NCBI RefSeq assembly: GCF_001038455.1
Contig: NZ_LDUY01000006.1
Span: forward strand, 20,229 to 84,228
DNA length: 64,000 nt
Direction of reading: 5' to 3'
DNA from: Fructobacillus sp. EFB-N1
Lineage (GTDB): Bacteria > Bacillota > Bacilli > Lactobacillales > Lactobacillaceae
The translations under genes were made by a program, and so were the position numbers. Under the pieces are notes generated by a model that had not been told where the DNA came from, did no database searches, and saw only the letters and a program-made list of their open reading frames with translations. Positions 43,081 to 52,572 of this stretch are shown piece by piece; the first letter of the stretch is position 1; each line of letters begins with the position of its first letter.

Positions 43081-43557
43081 ATGAATTTAAATGTCAAAGA
43101 AATTCGTGAATTGATGGCAGACTTGGAAAAGTCTACCCTGCGCGATGTTTACATCCAAGATGGTGAATTTTCATTGCACTTGTCTAAGAACGAACAGGTT
43201 CAAGGCGGTAGCACACCAGCGCCAGTAGCGCCAAGTGCACCCGCAGCGCAACCTGTTGTGAACCAAGAGCCAGCAGCCCAGGCCTCTGCGCCTGAAGTAG
43301 CTGCACCAGCAGCTGCCGGAAAAGAAATCAAGGCACCAATGGTCGGAACGGTGTATCTCCAACCAAAGCCAGGTGAATCAAACTTTAAGAATGTTGGCGA
43401 CCACGTCGAGAAGGGCGAAACGGTTGCTATCATTGAAGCCATGAAGTTGATGACTGAAATCAAGTCAGACGTTTCTGGTACCATTGCTGAAGTTTTGGTT
43501 GATAACGAAGAAGTGGTTGATTTTGATAAGCCACTTTACCGTGTCACAACTGATTAA
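43081..43557 (+). CDS. accB: Biotin carboxyl carrier protein of acetyl-CoA carboxylase
   Basis: A 158-residue protein with an N-terminal helical part, an Ala/Pro-rich linker at about residues 42-78 and the biotinyl domain with the biotin Lys in IIEAMKLMTEIKS. It carries CO2 between AccC and AccAD. The 80-base gap after it contains two hairpins, AGACG/CGTCT (43562-43590) and TCCAAGC-ATT-GCTTGGA (43591-43607), without T tracts. Confidence 0.95.
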   Translation: MNLNVKEIRELMADLEKSTLRDVYIQDGEFSLHLSKNEQVQGGSTPAPVAPSAPAAQPVVNQEPAAQASAPEVAAPAAAGKEIKAPMVGTVYLQPKPGESNFKNVGDHVEKGETVAIIEAMKLMTEIKSDVSGTIAEVLVDNEEVVDFDKPLYRVTTD

Positions 43558-43637
43558 GAGATTAGACGGCTATTTCGGCCGATCGTCTTGTCCAAGCATT
43601 GCTTGGATATACATAGACAGCTAAAAGGAGAAGAGCT

Positions 43638-44069
43638 ATGACCCAATTGAACACAAAGGAAATTCAAGAAATTCTTCCACATCGTTACCCAATGTTGATG
43701 TTGGACACGGTTGAGGAATTAGTACCTGGTGAGCGCTGCGTGGCTATCAAGAACATTTCAATTAACGAAGAAATTTTCCAAGGACACTTCCCTGGTAACC
43801 CAACTTTCCCAGGTGCTTTGACCGTTGAGGCATTGGCCCAAGCTGGTGCTGTTGCTTTGCTTTCAATGCCTGAGTTCAAGGGTAAGACAGCTTACTTTGG
43901 TGGTATCAAGAAGGCTCGCTACCGTCAAATGGTTCGTCCTGGTGACCAATTGCGCTTAGAGGTCGTTTTGGATCGTTTGCGTGGCCCTGTTGGTTCAGGA
44001 AAAGGAATTGCCTGGGTGAATGGTAAGAAGGCTACAACCGCTGAATTGACATTTATTGTTGGAGATTAA
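43638..44069 (+). CDS. fabZ: 3-hydroxyacyl-ACP dehydratase, FabZ family, copy 2
   Basis: A 143-residue dehydratase with ILPHRYPMLMLDTVEEL and catalytic GHFPGNPTFPGALTVEALAQ. It lies between accB and accC, the usual place of fabZ in Gram-positive cocci, which suggests this is the main dehydratase and the copy at 36821 the specialised one. AAAAGGAGAAGAGCT gives a strong ribosome site. Its stop is directly followed by accC. Confidence 0.95.
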   Translation: MTQLNTKEIQEILPHRYPMLMLDTVEELVPGERCVAIKNISINEEIFQGHFPGNPTFPGALTVEALAQAGAVALLSMPEFKGKTAYFGGIKKARYRQMVRPGDQLRLEVVLDRLRGPVGSGKGIAWVNGKKATTAELTFIVGD

Positions 44070-44070
44070 G

Positions 44071-45453
44071 ATGTTTAAAAAAGTATTGGTAGCCAATCGT
44101 GGTGAAATCGCCGTGCGGATTATCCGGACGTTGAAGGAAATGAGTATCCAAACGGTTGCGATTTATTCAACGGCTGACAAGGATTCTTTGCACGTTCAAG
44201 TAGCAGACGAGGCCATCTGTGTTGGTGGCCCAAAGCCTGCTGATTCTTACCTAAACATGAAAAATGTTGTGACAGCAGCCCTATTAACGGGTGCTGAAGC
44301 AATTCACCCAGGTTATGGGTTCTTATCAGAAAACGCCCTATTTGCCGAAATGGTCGGCGATGTCAACATTAAGTGGATTGGCCCTCGTCCTGAAACAATC
44401 GATTTGATGGGAAACAAGGAACATGCTCGAGCAGAAATGACCAAGGCAGGCGTTCCGGTAATTCCTGGTTCTGATGGCTATATTCATAACGTCGACGAAG
44501 CCATTGAAGTTTCGAAAAAGACGGGATTCCCATTGTTGCTGAAGGCTGCTGCCGGTGGTGGTGGTAAGGGAATGCGCTTTGTTTACTCAGAAGGTGAACT
44601 AGCAGAAAACTTTATCAACGCTCAAAGCGAAGCTCAGTTGTCATATGGTGATGACCATATGTACATCGAAAAGGTGATGACGGATGTCCGCCATATCGAA
44701 ATGCAGGTGATTCGTGATCAATTTGGCAACGTGATTTGCTTGCCAGAACGAAACTGTTCTTTGCAACGTCGGAACCAAAAGGTGATGGAAGAATCACCAG
44801 CCGCTTCCGTGACACCAACAATGCGTGAAGAGCTGATGGACATTGTCACAAAGGCCGTGAATGCGATTGACTATGAAAATACTGGAACGATTGAATTCCT
44901 TCAAGACCAAGAAGGTAAGTTCTACTTCATGGAAATGAACACTCGAATTCAGGTTGAGCACCCAGTCACTGAAATGGTGACAGGCTTGGATTTGGTTCGC
45001 TTGCAGGTTGAAGTTGCTGCCGGTGAAGAATTGAAGTTAAAGCAAGCTGACGTTCAAATCAGCGGTCACGCCGTTGAAATGCGGTTGACGGCTGAAAAAC
45101 CAGAAGCTAATTTTGCCCCTAGTGCTGGAAAAGTTGACTTTGTCTTCTTGCCAACTGGTGGACCAGGGGTTCGAATCGATTCAGCCCTTTACAATGGCGA
45201 CACCATCCAGCCGTTCTATGATTCAATGATTGCGAAGCTGATTGCCCATGATGAAACGCGTGGGGAAGCCTTAGCAAAATTGGAACGAATGGTGGATGAA
45301 ACTTCCTTAGTTGGTGTTTCTACATCACAGACTTTCCAAAAGGCCATGTTGCTGGATGAAAACGTCTTAACAGATAACTTTGGAACGAAGTATCTTGAAG
45401 ATACATTTATGCCAAAGTGGGAAGAAAAACTGGCTGAACAAGCTGGTGAATAA
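44071..45453 (+). CDS. accC: Biotin carboxylase of acetyl-CoA carboxylase
   Basis: A 460-residue ATP-grasp enzyme that carboxylates biotin on AccB. VLVANRGEIAVRIIRT, the glycine-rich loop LKAAAGGGGKGMRFV, and MEMNTRIQVEHPVTEMVTG are present. GGAG in the end of fabZ precedes ATG 44071; the frame could extend to 44056 but without a ribosome site. Normal length. Confidence 0.97.
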   Translation: MFKKVLVANRGEIAVRIIRTLKEMSIQTVAIYSTADKDSLHVQVADEAICVGGPKPADSYLNMKNVVTAALLTGAEAIHPGYGFLSENALFAEMVGDVNIKWIGPRPETIDLMGNKEHARAEMTKAGVPVIPGSDGYIHNVDEAIEVSKKTGFPLLLKAAAGGGGKGMRFVYSEGELAENFINAQSEAQLSYGDDHMYIEKVMTDVRHIEMQVIRDQFGNVICLPERNCSLQRRNQKVMEESPAASVTPTMREELMDIVTKAVNAIDYENTGTIEFLQDQEGKFYFMEMNTRIQVEHPVTEMVTGLDLVRLQVEVAAGEELKLKQADVQISGHAVEMRLTAEKPEANFAPSAGKVDFVFLPTGGPGVRIDSALYNGDTIQPFYDSMIAKLIAHDETRGEALAKLERMVDETSLVGVSTSQTFQKAMLLDENVLTDNFGTKYLEDTFMPKWEEKLAEQAGE

Positions 45454-45550
45454 ATTTCTTGACGAAAGCCGCCTTTGAGCGGCTTTCACTTGCTTAAGAA
45501 ACTTTAGGCCCAAACAGTGATGAGGGGGAAAGGGCAGAGCCCAAAATAAT

Positions 45551-46393
45551 ATGGATTTATTTAATTCAAAAAAACCTGAACAAAATAAGATTAAGGTGAC
45601 CGATGCCATTAAGGATCGGATTCCTGATGGCCTCTTTCTGGCTTGCCCATACTGTGGCGAACAGATTTACAACAAGGAACTGGGACCATACCGCGTTTGT
45701 CCAAAGTGTAATTACGGTTTCCGTTTGCAGGCGCACGAACGGGTTGCTCTGTTAACGGAAGACTTTGTCGAGATGAACGCTGACTTGACGATTGATCATT
45801 CTGATTTCCCTGGCTATGAGGAAAAATTAGCCCGGGCTAAGAAGCAAACTGAGATGAACGAGTCTGTTTTGACTGGGACGGCCACGATTGAAGGCGAAAA
45901 GGTTGCCCTGGGCATCATGGACGCTTACTTTATGATGGCCTCATTGGGTTCAATGACCGGCGAAAAGATTACCCGTCTCTTCGAGTATGCCACAGAAAAC
46001 CGCTTGCCAGTCGTGATGTTTACGGCTTCTGGTGGGGCGCGAATGCAAGAAGGAATTAATTCCTTGATGCAGATGGCTAAGGTATCAGCGGCAGTTGCCG
46101 CCCATCAGGAAGCTGGCTTGTTGTACTTAGTTGTGCTGACCGATCCAACGACAGGTGGTGTGACTGCTTCCTTTGCAATGCAGGGTGACGTTACATTGGC
46201 TGAACCACACGCCTTGGTTGGTTTCGCTGGTGCTCGTGTGATTGAATCAACGATTCATGAAAAGTTACCAAAGGACTTCCAACGAGTAGAAACGCTCTTG
46301 GAAAACGGCTTTGTTGACAAGATTGTTCCTCGCCAAGACATGGCTGGCATGATTGCCAATATTGTGTCACTACATCAACAGGAGGCTGAATAA
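45551..46393 (+). CDS. accD: Acetyl-CoA carboxylase carboxyltransferase subunit beta
   Basis: A 280-residue subunit with the zinc ribbon CPYCGEQIYNKELG followed by VCPKCNYGFR (Cys4), and the crotonase-type core with FTASGGARMQEGINSLMQ and DPTTGGVTASFAM. It forms the carboxyltransferase with AccA. The 97-base gap before it has a hairpin (AAAGCCGC/GCGGCTTT, about 45466-45490) without a T tract. Its stop overlaps the accA start by one base. Confidence 0.96.
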   Translation: MDLFNSKKPEQNKIKVTDAIKDRIPDGLFLACPYCGEQIYNKELGPYRVCPKCNYGFRLQAHERVALLTEDFVEMNADLTIDHSDFPGYEEKLARAKKQTEMNESVLTGTATIEGEKVALGIMDAYFMMASLGSMTGEKITRLFEYATENRLPVVMFTASGGARMQEGINSLMQMAKVSAAVAAHQEAGLLYLVVLTDPTTGGVTASFAMQGDVTLAEPHALVGFAGARVIESTIHEKLPKDFQRVETLLENGFVDKIVPRQDMAGMIANIVSLHQQEAE

Positions 46394-47190
46394 TGTTCGA
46401 ATTTATCAAGACATTGTTTAAAAAAGAAATCGATCCAGCTGAAGTGGTGAAGAAGTCCCGCGAAGAACGCTTTATGGCACGCGAATTAATCAATGGCATC
46501 TTTGAGGATTTTATTGAGTTACATGGCGACCGCCTTTATGGCGATGACAAATCAGTTATTGGTGGTTTGGCACGATTAAACGGCCAGCCCGTTACTGTGA
46601 TTGCCATTGATAAGGGAACGGATATCAACGATAAGTTGTCTAAGCGAAACGGGTCACCTCAGCCTTGGGGCTACCGGAAGACGCAACGATTGATGGAACA
46701 AGCAGCAAAGTTCCACCGTCCAATTGTGACCTTTATCAATACACCTGGTGCCTTTCCTGGTAAGGACGCTGAAGCCTTGGGCCAAGGGGAAGCAATTGCT
46801 CAGTCAATTTTAAAGTCAATGAAGTTGCCAGTTCCAATCATCTCCATTATCTATGGTGAAGGTGGTTCCGGTGGTGCCTTGGCCTTGGGCACAGCTGACC
46901 AAGTGTGGATGTTTGAAAATGCCACATATTCAATTTTGTCACCCGAAGGCTTTGCTTCTATTTTGTGGAAGGATGCCAAGCGATCAAATGAAGCTGCTGG
47001 CATCATGGGCTTGACGGCTGCTGATTTGCTGAAGGAAAATGTGATTGACCTGGTGATTCCAGAAGGTCATAATCATGGCAAGATTTTTAACGGCATGAAG
47101 GAAAAGTTGTCGAGTGAAATTCAGGAATTGCAGACACTATCTGACGATGAGTTGATTCAACAACGGCGGAAGCGTTTTCGGGCTTTCTAA
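46393..47190 (+). CDS. accA: Acetyl-CoA carboxylase carboxyltransferase subunit alpha
   Basis: A 265-residue partner of AccD. FEDFIELHGDRLYGDDKSVI, TFINTPGAFPGKDAEALGQ and YGEGGSGGALALG are family motifs. The ATG shares its first base with the accD stop codon, and AGGAGG lies in the end of accD, so the two are translated in coupled fashion. It is the last gene of the operon. Confidence 0.96.
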   Translation: MFEFIKTLFKKEIDPAEVVKKSREERFMARELINGIFEDFIELHGDRLYGDDKSVIGGLARLNGQPVTVIAIDKGTDINDKLSKRNGSPQPWGYRKTQRLMEQAAKFHRPIVTFINTPGAFPGKDAEALGQGEAIAQSILKSMKLPVPIISIIYGEGGSGGALALGTADQVWMFENATYSILSPEGFASILWKDAKRSNEAAGIMGLTAADLLKENVIDLVIPEGHNHGKIFNGMKEKLSSEIQELQTLSDDELIQQRRKRFRAF

Positions 47191-47195
47191 ATAAA

Positions 47196-47273
47196 AAATA
47201 AAACGCCTGTAATGGGAAATTTGTCGCGAGAAAGAGAAGCGATATTTAATTTCTGGTTACGGCGTTTTTTTAT
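47196..47273 (+). terminator. Terminator region of the fatty acid operon
   Basis: AAAACGCC (about 47202) and GGCGTTTTTT (about 47262) enclose a longer imperfectly paired stem. The gap to 47512 otherwise holds only the next promoter. Confidence 0.65.
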
Positions 47274-47460
47274 GTAAACTAACCAGCTTGGTACTATCAG
47301 TACTGGGCTTTTTTACTGAATTATTCTTGGCTCACCCAGCGACTAAATCAATCGTGTACCGCATTATTAAAATATAGACCAAATAATCAGAAGGACAATT
47401 TTTGTCCTAAATATTAAATTAGAATACATCTTCATTAAAAGTAATTAAAAAGAAATGCAA

Positions 47461-47489
47461 TTGAAATATAAAAATAAAAATGTTATTAT
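47461..47489 (+). promoter_or_regulatory. Promoter of the lectin-like adhesin
   Basis: TTGAAA at 47461-47466, 17-base A-rich spacer, TATTAT at 47484-47489, 23 bases before the ATG. Confidence 0.65.
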
Positions 47490-47512
47490 TTTCCCTAAAG
47501 GGAGACTGAGCT

Positions 47513-50500
47513 ATGAACAAAAAACAAACATACAAATTATATAAGGCTAAGAAATTATGGGTAACAGCTTTAGTGGGTGTTAGTATGGTGGCCGTAGAAG
47601 GCGCTCTTCAGCAGGCTCAAGCCGATGATGTTTCTAGTTCTCAAACAATAGAAAAAACAACAGATACAAATGAGTCCACAAGTCAACAAAGTCAGACTGC
47701 TAGTTCACAGATAACAAATAATCAGAGCACAGGTAGTCAAAGCTCGGTTGCGCAGGGACTAAAGCCTCAGAGTATTGCTGCGCAAGGACTAAATCCGACA
47801 AGCACTAATAATCAAAGTGTCGCATCACAAAGCGCCAGTACACAACAAACGTCAGTTAGTGCTAGTGGTGGCCAAAGCAAGCAGCAAACGGCGACGTCAC
47901 AGGAGGCAACGACTGCTCAAAATCAGAGCCAGGCTGCAAATAATACAAGCAGTTCGACAGCCAATAACAATCAGTCACAAAGTACCAGCACTGAAAGTGG
48001 CACGCAATCACAAAGTACCAGCACTAGTAGCGCTACTCAGTCACAAAGCCAAAAAACTGGAAGCACCACTGATACAACCAGTGGCAGCAATCAAGGCAGT
48101 CAAAGTCAAGCTACAGAACAAACATTGGATTTGCGCGAAGCAACAGATTCTACAACTATTAATACCGTCTTATTGGGTGCTAATTTGACTCAAGGCACAA
48201 CCCAATCGGTAACCAATGATCATTTGTCAGTGACAGTTACTAAGGATAATTTTTTGCAGTGGTTTAAAATCAATGGCGCCGCAACCTATGATACTAATAC
48301 AAACACTGCTATTTTAACGACTAATAAGGATTTCGTTGAAGGTAATATTACTCTTAATACCAAAATTAACGCTAATGATGCTTTCGTGTTGAACGGAAAG
48401 ATTAACCTAGGTAACAAGTTGCAAGGTGCTCAGGGCGGTGACGGGATTGGAATTGCCTTTCACCATGGATCTGTTGGGCAAATTGGTTCTGTGGGTGGCG
48501 GAATTAGTGTCATGGGGCTGCCAACCTCAACTGGCTTTATTTTTGATACCTGGACACTTAATGCTGGTGACCACGGGGATGGTAAGGGTGACTCTTATGT
48601 TTCCGGCTTCCACAGCGATGTTGACCAAACTGGACAAGATAGTAATTTTCGCTACGATGGTGGCTTTTTAGACTTGGATCCTGCCAAATACAATGTAGCA
48701 GGTCAGGACATACCATTTACGGTAACCTATGACGGAAATGGACATATGGGACTGAATTACCTGGGCCAAACATTTACTATTCCGGTGACCGATTTCCAAG
48801 ATCCATTAGCACTATCAATTGGAGCATCAACTGGAATAGCTACCAACTTACAAACTGTTTCGGTTGACTCATTTACTTTTGACCCAGCACAGAATAACAC
48901 AATTTCGCGAACAATCAACTATGTTGATAAAAGTGGCAATAAGATTGCCTCATCAACCGTCCAGTCGGCCATTTATCGCCGTCAGGGAACGTTAGTCAAT
49001 GGTCAACCAACGTATACGGATTGGCAGTTGGCCAGCGGGACTAATAGTAACAATTTTGCTTCGGTAACGGCACCAACTATTGCCGGTTATACCATGGAAG
49101 GTAATCAAACTAACTATTTTTCACCAATAACTGTTACGAATGATTCTGGTCAACTTGTCTATAACGTTGTTTATGATAAAATTCTTGGCCAGACGACACT
49201 GAACGTCCAAGACAGCACGATTGTTGCTGGTCCTACGGCACAATGGTCTGCTAGCCAAAACTTTTTGAGTGCTGTGGATCAAAATGGCTCAGCTGTTGAT
49301 TTGAGTAAAGTTCAGGTTAGTGGTTCGGTGAAGACTACGGACCCAGGAATCTACCCAATTACCTATACTTATACCGATACAAGTGGCAAGACTGTTACAA
49401 AGACGGCCAATGTCACCGTGGTGCAAGAAAAGAGTAGTTTGGTGGCCAAGAGTAGTACAATCTTTGTCAACTCGAAGTGGAATACAAGTGACAACGTTGT
49501 CAGTGCTACTGATGAAAACGGCAACGTACTTGATTTGAGTAAGGTCCAAGTTTCGGGCAGTGTTGACACCAGCACTCCGGGAGTATATCCGCTTACCTAT
49601 AGCTACACGGATGCTAGCGGTAATCCATATTCGCAGCCAGTGACTGTGACGGTTATTAATAATCAGAGCGCTTTGACTGTTAAAGATAGCACTATTTTTG
49701 TTAATGACAGTTGGAAACCAGCTGATAATGTAACGGCTGCTAAGGACGAATATGGCAATCCAGTCGATATTAGTAAAATCAGTGTTTCTGGGGATGTCGA
49801 TACCAGCAAGCTTGGCGTTTACCCAGTTACCTATAGCTATACGGATGGTCAAGGAAAGTCCTTCAACGTAGTCGCAAATGTTACCGTTGAAGATAATCAG
49901 ACACAGCTACAAGCGAAAAACAGTACTTTAATTGCCGGACTAAAGACAACATGGCAGCCAAGCGATAATTTGCAAACGGGGATTGATGCCGATGGCAAGC
50001 CACTGTCAATTGACCAAGTCCAGGTTTCTGGCAGTGTAAATCCGCAAAAGCCTGGTACTTACCAAGTCACATATAGCTATACTGATCAGCAAAGGCACTA
50101 TCATAGTACTCCTGCTACAATTACCGTGTTGGCTAGCCAAGGAAGTATTAATGCTGCTGATAGTACGATTGTTGCCGGCCCTACGGCTCAGTGGTCAGCA
50201 AAAGATAATTTCTTGACTGCTACTGATGAACACGGTAATTCGGTTGATTTTTCTCAAGTTCAAACGTCGGGAACAGTTGACGCCAAAACGCCAGGGGTTT
50301 ATCCAATCACTTATACTTACACGGATAGCCAGGGGACTCCTTTTACAAAGACAATTAATGTGACGGTTGTTGCCAGCAAAGGTGGTGTGGCAGCTAAAGA
50401 TACTACCTTGATTGCTGGGCCAAATACAAAGTGGACTCCAGCAGACAACTTCTCAGGTGCAACGGATGCAACTGGTCAACCTGTAGACTTTAGCAAAGTT

Positions 50501-50905
50501 ACCGTTACCGGTAATGTTGATACCACAAAGCCTGGAACCTACCCAATCACTTATTCTTATACAGATGGTAGTGGTAATGTCTATACTCAAAAAGTAACGG
50601 TCACTGTTTCAGGGGATGATACGTCAACATCCAATACAAATCAGGGTTCAGGAACAACGACAAGTAGTAATCGTCACGTGACAAATCAGGATTCAGGAAC
50701 GAATACAGCTAATGTGGTTCCTAGTCAGGTTAATGTGTCTGACTATTTGGTAAATGCTACACCAAAAACACCAAGTGTATTACCACAAACAGGTAAGCAT
50801 CAAACACGTTCGAATAATCTAGAAGCGCTTGCAATAGGAATGATTTCGGCAACCTTTGGACTGATTTTACTGATGAAGCGCAACAAGAAAAACGGAATTG
50901 ACTGA
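47513..50905 (+). CDS. Lectin-like LPxTG cell wall adhesin with six Ig-like repeats
   Basis: A 1130-residue surface protein. A KxYKxGKxW-type signal (YKLYKAKKLWVTALV) ends near QAQADD. A Ser/Thr/Gln-rich stretch covers about residues 40-200. An L-type (legume-like) lectin domain spans about 203-460, with GGDGIGIAFHHG and STGFIFDTWTLNAG. A MucBP-like domain follows at about 461-558, then six repeats of about 79 residues to about 1035, each with a core like VQVSGSV...PGVYPITYTYTD. A linker leads to LPQTG near 1090, a hydrophobic anchor and KRNKKN. It likely binds glycans or mucin and is fixed by sortase. GGGAGACTGAGCT precedes the ATG. Confidence 0.92.
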   Translation: MNKKQTYKLYKAKKLWVTALVGVSMVAVEGALQQAQADDVSSSQTIEKTTDTNESTSQQSQTASSQITNNQSTGSQSSVAQGLKPQSIAAQGLNPTSTNNQSVASQSASTQQTSVSASGGQSKQQTATSQEATTAQNQSQAANNTSSSTANNNQSQSTSTESGTQSQSTSTSSATQSQSQKTGSTTDTTSGSNQGSQSQATEQTLDLREATDSTTINTVLLGANLTQGTTQSVTNDHLSVTVTKDNFLQWFKINGAATYDTNTNTAILTTNKDFVEGNITLNTKINANDAFVLNGKINLGNKLQGAQGGDGIGIAFHHGSVGQIGSVGGGISVMGLPTSTGFIFDTWTLNAGDHGDGKGDSYVSGFHSDVDQTGQDSNFRYDGGFLDLDPAKYNVAGQDIPFTVTYDGNGHMGLNYLGQTFTIPVTDFQDPLALSIGASTGIATNLQTVSVDSFTFDPAQNNTISRTINYVDKSGNKIASSTVQSAIYRRQGTLVNGQPTYTDWQLASGTNSNNFASVTAPTIAGYTMEGNQTNYFSPITVTNDSGQLVYNVVYDKILGQTTLNVQDSTIVAGPTAQWSASQNFLSAVDQNGSAVDLSKVQVSGSVKTTDPGIYPITYTYTDTSGKTVTKTANVTVVQEKSSLVAKSSTIFVNSKWNTSDNVVSATDENGNVLDLSKVQVSGSVDTSTPGVYPLTYSYTDASGNPYSQPVTVTVINNQSALTVKDSTIFVNDSWKPADNVTAAKDEYGNPVDISKISVSGDVDTSKLGVYPVTYSYTDGQGKSFNVVANVTVEDNQTQLQAKNSTLIAGLKTTWQPSDNLQTGIDADGKPLSIDQVQVSGSVNPQKPGTYQVTYSYTDQQRHYHSTPATITVLASQGSINAADSTIVAGPTAQWSAKDNFLTATDEHGNSVDFSQVQTSGTVDAKTPGVYPITYTYTDSQGTPFTKTINVTVVASKGGVAAKDTTLIAGPNTKWTPADNFSGATDATGQPVDFSKVTVTGNVDTTKPGTYPITYSYTDGSGNVYTQKVTVTVSGDDTSTSNTNQGSGTTTSSNRHVTNQDSGTNTANVVPSQVNVSDYLVNATPKTPSVLPQTGKHQTRSNNLEALAIGMISATFGLILLMKRNKKNGID

Positions 50906-50924
50906 TACTCGATGAAGTTTTTGC

Positions 50925-50930
50925 TATAAT
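50925..50930 (+). promoter_or_regulatory. Extended -10 promoter of ssrA
   Basis: TTTTGCTATAAT (TGC plus TATAAT at 50925-50930), about 35 bases before the mature tmRNA 5' end. The same extended -10 string precedes metG. Confidence 0.6.
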
Positions 50931-50932
50931 AG

Positions 50933-50960
50933 AAGCTGAAGGGTTTTCCTCGGCTTTTTG
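50933..50960 (+). terminator. Terminator after the lectin-like adhesin
   Basis: AAGCTGAAGG and CCTCGGCTTT pair around GTTTT, followed by T residues; the 5' arm overlaps the presumed ssrA start site. Confidence 0.6.
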
Positions 50961-50964
50961 TTTT

Positions 50965-51318
50965 GGGCTCGTCTTGGAATTCGACAGGCTGTTACGAGCA
51001 TTAGCTGCATTCCGCCATCCGGGCGTAAAGCGGGCAGACATTTAACTGCAAAAAACAATAACTCTTACGCTGTCGCTGCCTAAAAACCAGTGATTCGTAG
51101 CCAAGATTGTTAGGCTGACATGGTGGTCTTGGTTTAATAAATGGTCAGATCGGCTTAATGGTGATGCCTGCACGGTTAAGTTTAAATCAATTAGGTTCCC
51201 AGTCAGAGTCAAGTTCTGGACAATGACTGCTTTGGCTGTGGTATTAATCATTGCCCTATGAATGTAGACGCTAGTGTGGCGGTCGGCTTGGACAGGGGTT
51301 CGACTCCCCTCGAGTCCA
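50965..51318 (+). ncRNA. ssrA: Transfer-messenger RNA
   Basis: A 354-base tmRNA that rescues stalled ribosomes. It starts GGGCTCGTCTTGGAATTCGA and ends with the tRNA-like T arm GGGGTTCGACTCCCC and acceptor CGAGTCC plus A. The tag frame at about 51046 reads AKNNNSYAVAA before TAA, close to known lactobacillar tags. The 3' end, from 51303, contains the attachment core of the adjacent integrative element, which keeps the RNA intact. Confidence 0.95.
51303..51318 (+). other. attL core in the 3' end of ssrA
   Basis: ACTCCCCTCGAGTCCA matches the right junction ACTCCCCTCGGTTCCA (61771-61786) at 14 of 16 positions, with the first ten identical. Confidence 0.7.
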
Positions 51319-51381
51319 TTGGTAACATCAGGAGACGTCAAGAGGCGTCAAAAATCCCAGTCTTAAGCTATTTTGATTTTT

Positions 51382-51638
51382 TGACCGTCACTGACCGTCA
51401 CTGACAATCAACAAAAGTAGCGGAAAAAGTAGCGGATAAATTAGAGGATAAAAAACACTTGCACCCTAGCAATGTGACGGCTTTTATAGCCGTTTTTATT
51501 TTGTCCAAAATATGCCAAAATACGCAAAAAGTAGCGGATAAAAGCAGATAAACGGACAGAAAACGCCAGAAGTACCGAATCAGTACCGCAGATAATGAAC
51601 AACAACACGGCTTAAAACTGTAGCGGAAAAGTAGCGGA
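51382..51638 (+). repeat. Left-end integrase arm-type repeats
   Basis: TGACCGTCAC is repeated in tandem at 51382 and 51392. GTAGCGGA occurs at 51417, 51429, 51531, 51620 and 51631, all in the same direction and often 11-12 bases apart. The same octamer recurs at the right end. Confidence 0.65.
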
Positions 51639-51666
51639 TATTTTTGTATTGTCCAGTAGTGGACAA

Positions 51667-51782
51667 CTAACAACCGTACCTTGTGGTACGCCTGTTATAT
51701 TTGCTGTGTGGTTACATCCACGCACCTACAGACCTCCGTACTTGTAAGTACGCTGGTGCACTGATTTAGTGCGTCAGGTCTT
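51667..51782 (+). other. Cluster of small hairpins, possible multibranch structure
   Basis: Stems CGTACC-TTGT-GGTACG, GTGTGG/CCACGCAC, GTACTTGTAAGTAC and GCACTGATTTAGTGC follow each other; GACCT and AGGTC (about 51731 and 51777) could enclose the last two as a three-way junction. It lies right before the TATAAT at 51791 region and the first element gene. Confidence 0.45.
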
Positions 51783-51820
51783 CCTGTATAATTGTCTTAA
51801 AAGCACTTGTGGGGGATGAC

Positions 51821-52165
51821 ATGAAGCAAAGGCATATAATCGGACATTACTTTACAGGCTATGCTGATTGGGCGTTAAAGGGTCTTGAGTATTTAAATCA
51901 AGAAGAAGGCGGACATTTTAGAAATCGTTACGCTGAAGAAAACTATAATTTTTGGGTAGAAGTACGCCGAGTGTTTGACGACTACACAGCAACGCTACCG
52001 CCTGAAATTGTCAAGATGGAACACGACCATTACAAGCACCGCAAACCATTCGGCGAGTATTACAACATAGTCGCGCCTACTGCTGTGATACAAGAGGTCA
52101 ATAACGAACTGAACAGGTTAGCCAAGTCGATAGAACAGCCAGAACGAATTAAACAGATTAGCTAA
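51821..52165 (+). CDS. Hypothetical protein at the left end of the element
   Basis: I do not recognise this 114-residue soluble protein. It is rich in Tyr, His and Glu (HYFTGYADWALKGLEYLNQE, MEHDHYKHRKPFGEYYN) with likely helices and no membrane segment. GGGGGATGAC gives a ribosome site for ATG 51821; a GTG at 51809 is an alternative. A TATAAT -10 element sits about 30 bases upstream. It is the only rightward gene in the left arm, separated from the rest by 1.5 kb of noncoding DNA. In satellites such end genes often interfere with helper functions, but nothing here proves it. Confidence 0.65.
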   Translation: MKQRHIIGHYFTGYADWALKGLEYLNQEEGGHFRNRYAEENYNFWVEVRRVFDDYTATLPPEIVKMEHDHYKHRKPFGEYYNIVAPTAVIQEVNNELNRLAKSIEQPERIKQIS

Positions 52166-52572
52166 AACAACATATTTTATAAATGAGCCATATAAAGCCC
52201 GTGGAGGATTTTTTGTTTGTTCTAGTATGATTGTATTAAAGCGACACAAAACGGACGTGAGAGGCGCTTATTTTGCTGAATAGCCCCCCCTATGGTTGCG
52301 AACACAAGAGAACGCTCACATATCGTCGTCTTGTGTAAAAGTTCAATTTTTAAAATATTTAGGGTAGGGGGGTACACCCGCTAAAAGCCTATTAAACAGG
52401 CATTTTATAAAATTACAGAGCGATTTTAGTCGGGTCTTTAGCGACTTTTTAAAATGAGGGAGTCCGTGACTTGCTGACGCTTTCGCCTAAAGTGGCGCAA
52501 ATGTTCAAACCTGCACCGAGATAAAGTCGGGACAGATAACAATTAAACAACAGACGTTGCATAAATTGGTTA

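Noticed and set aside
48426..49852. Alternate-frame and antisense ORFs within the lectin-like adhesin
   Set aside because: They are shadows caused by its repeats and biased composition.
51398..51673. Leftward 91-codon frame near attL
   Set aside because: It covers the integrase arm repeats and has repeat-derived, biased composition without a supported start.
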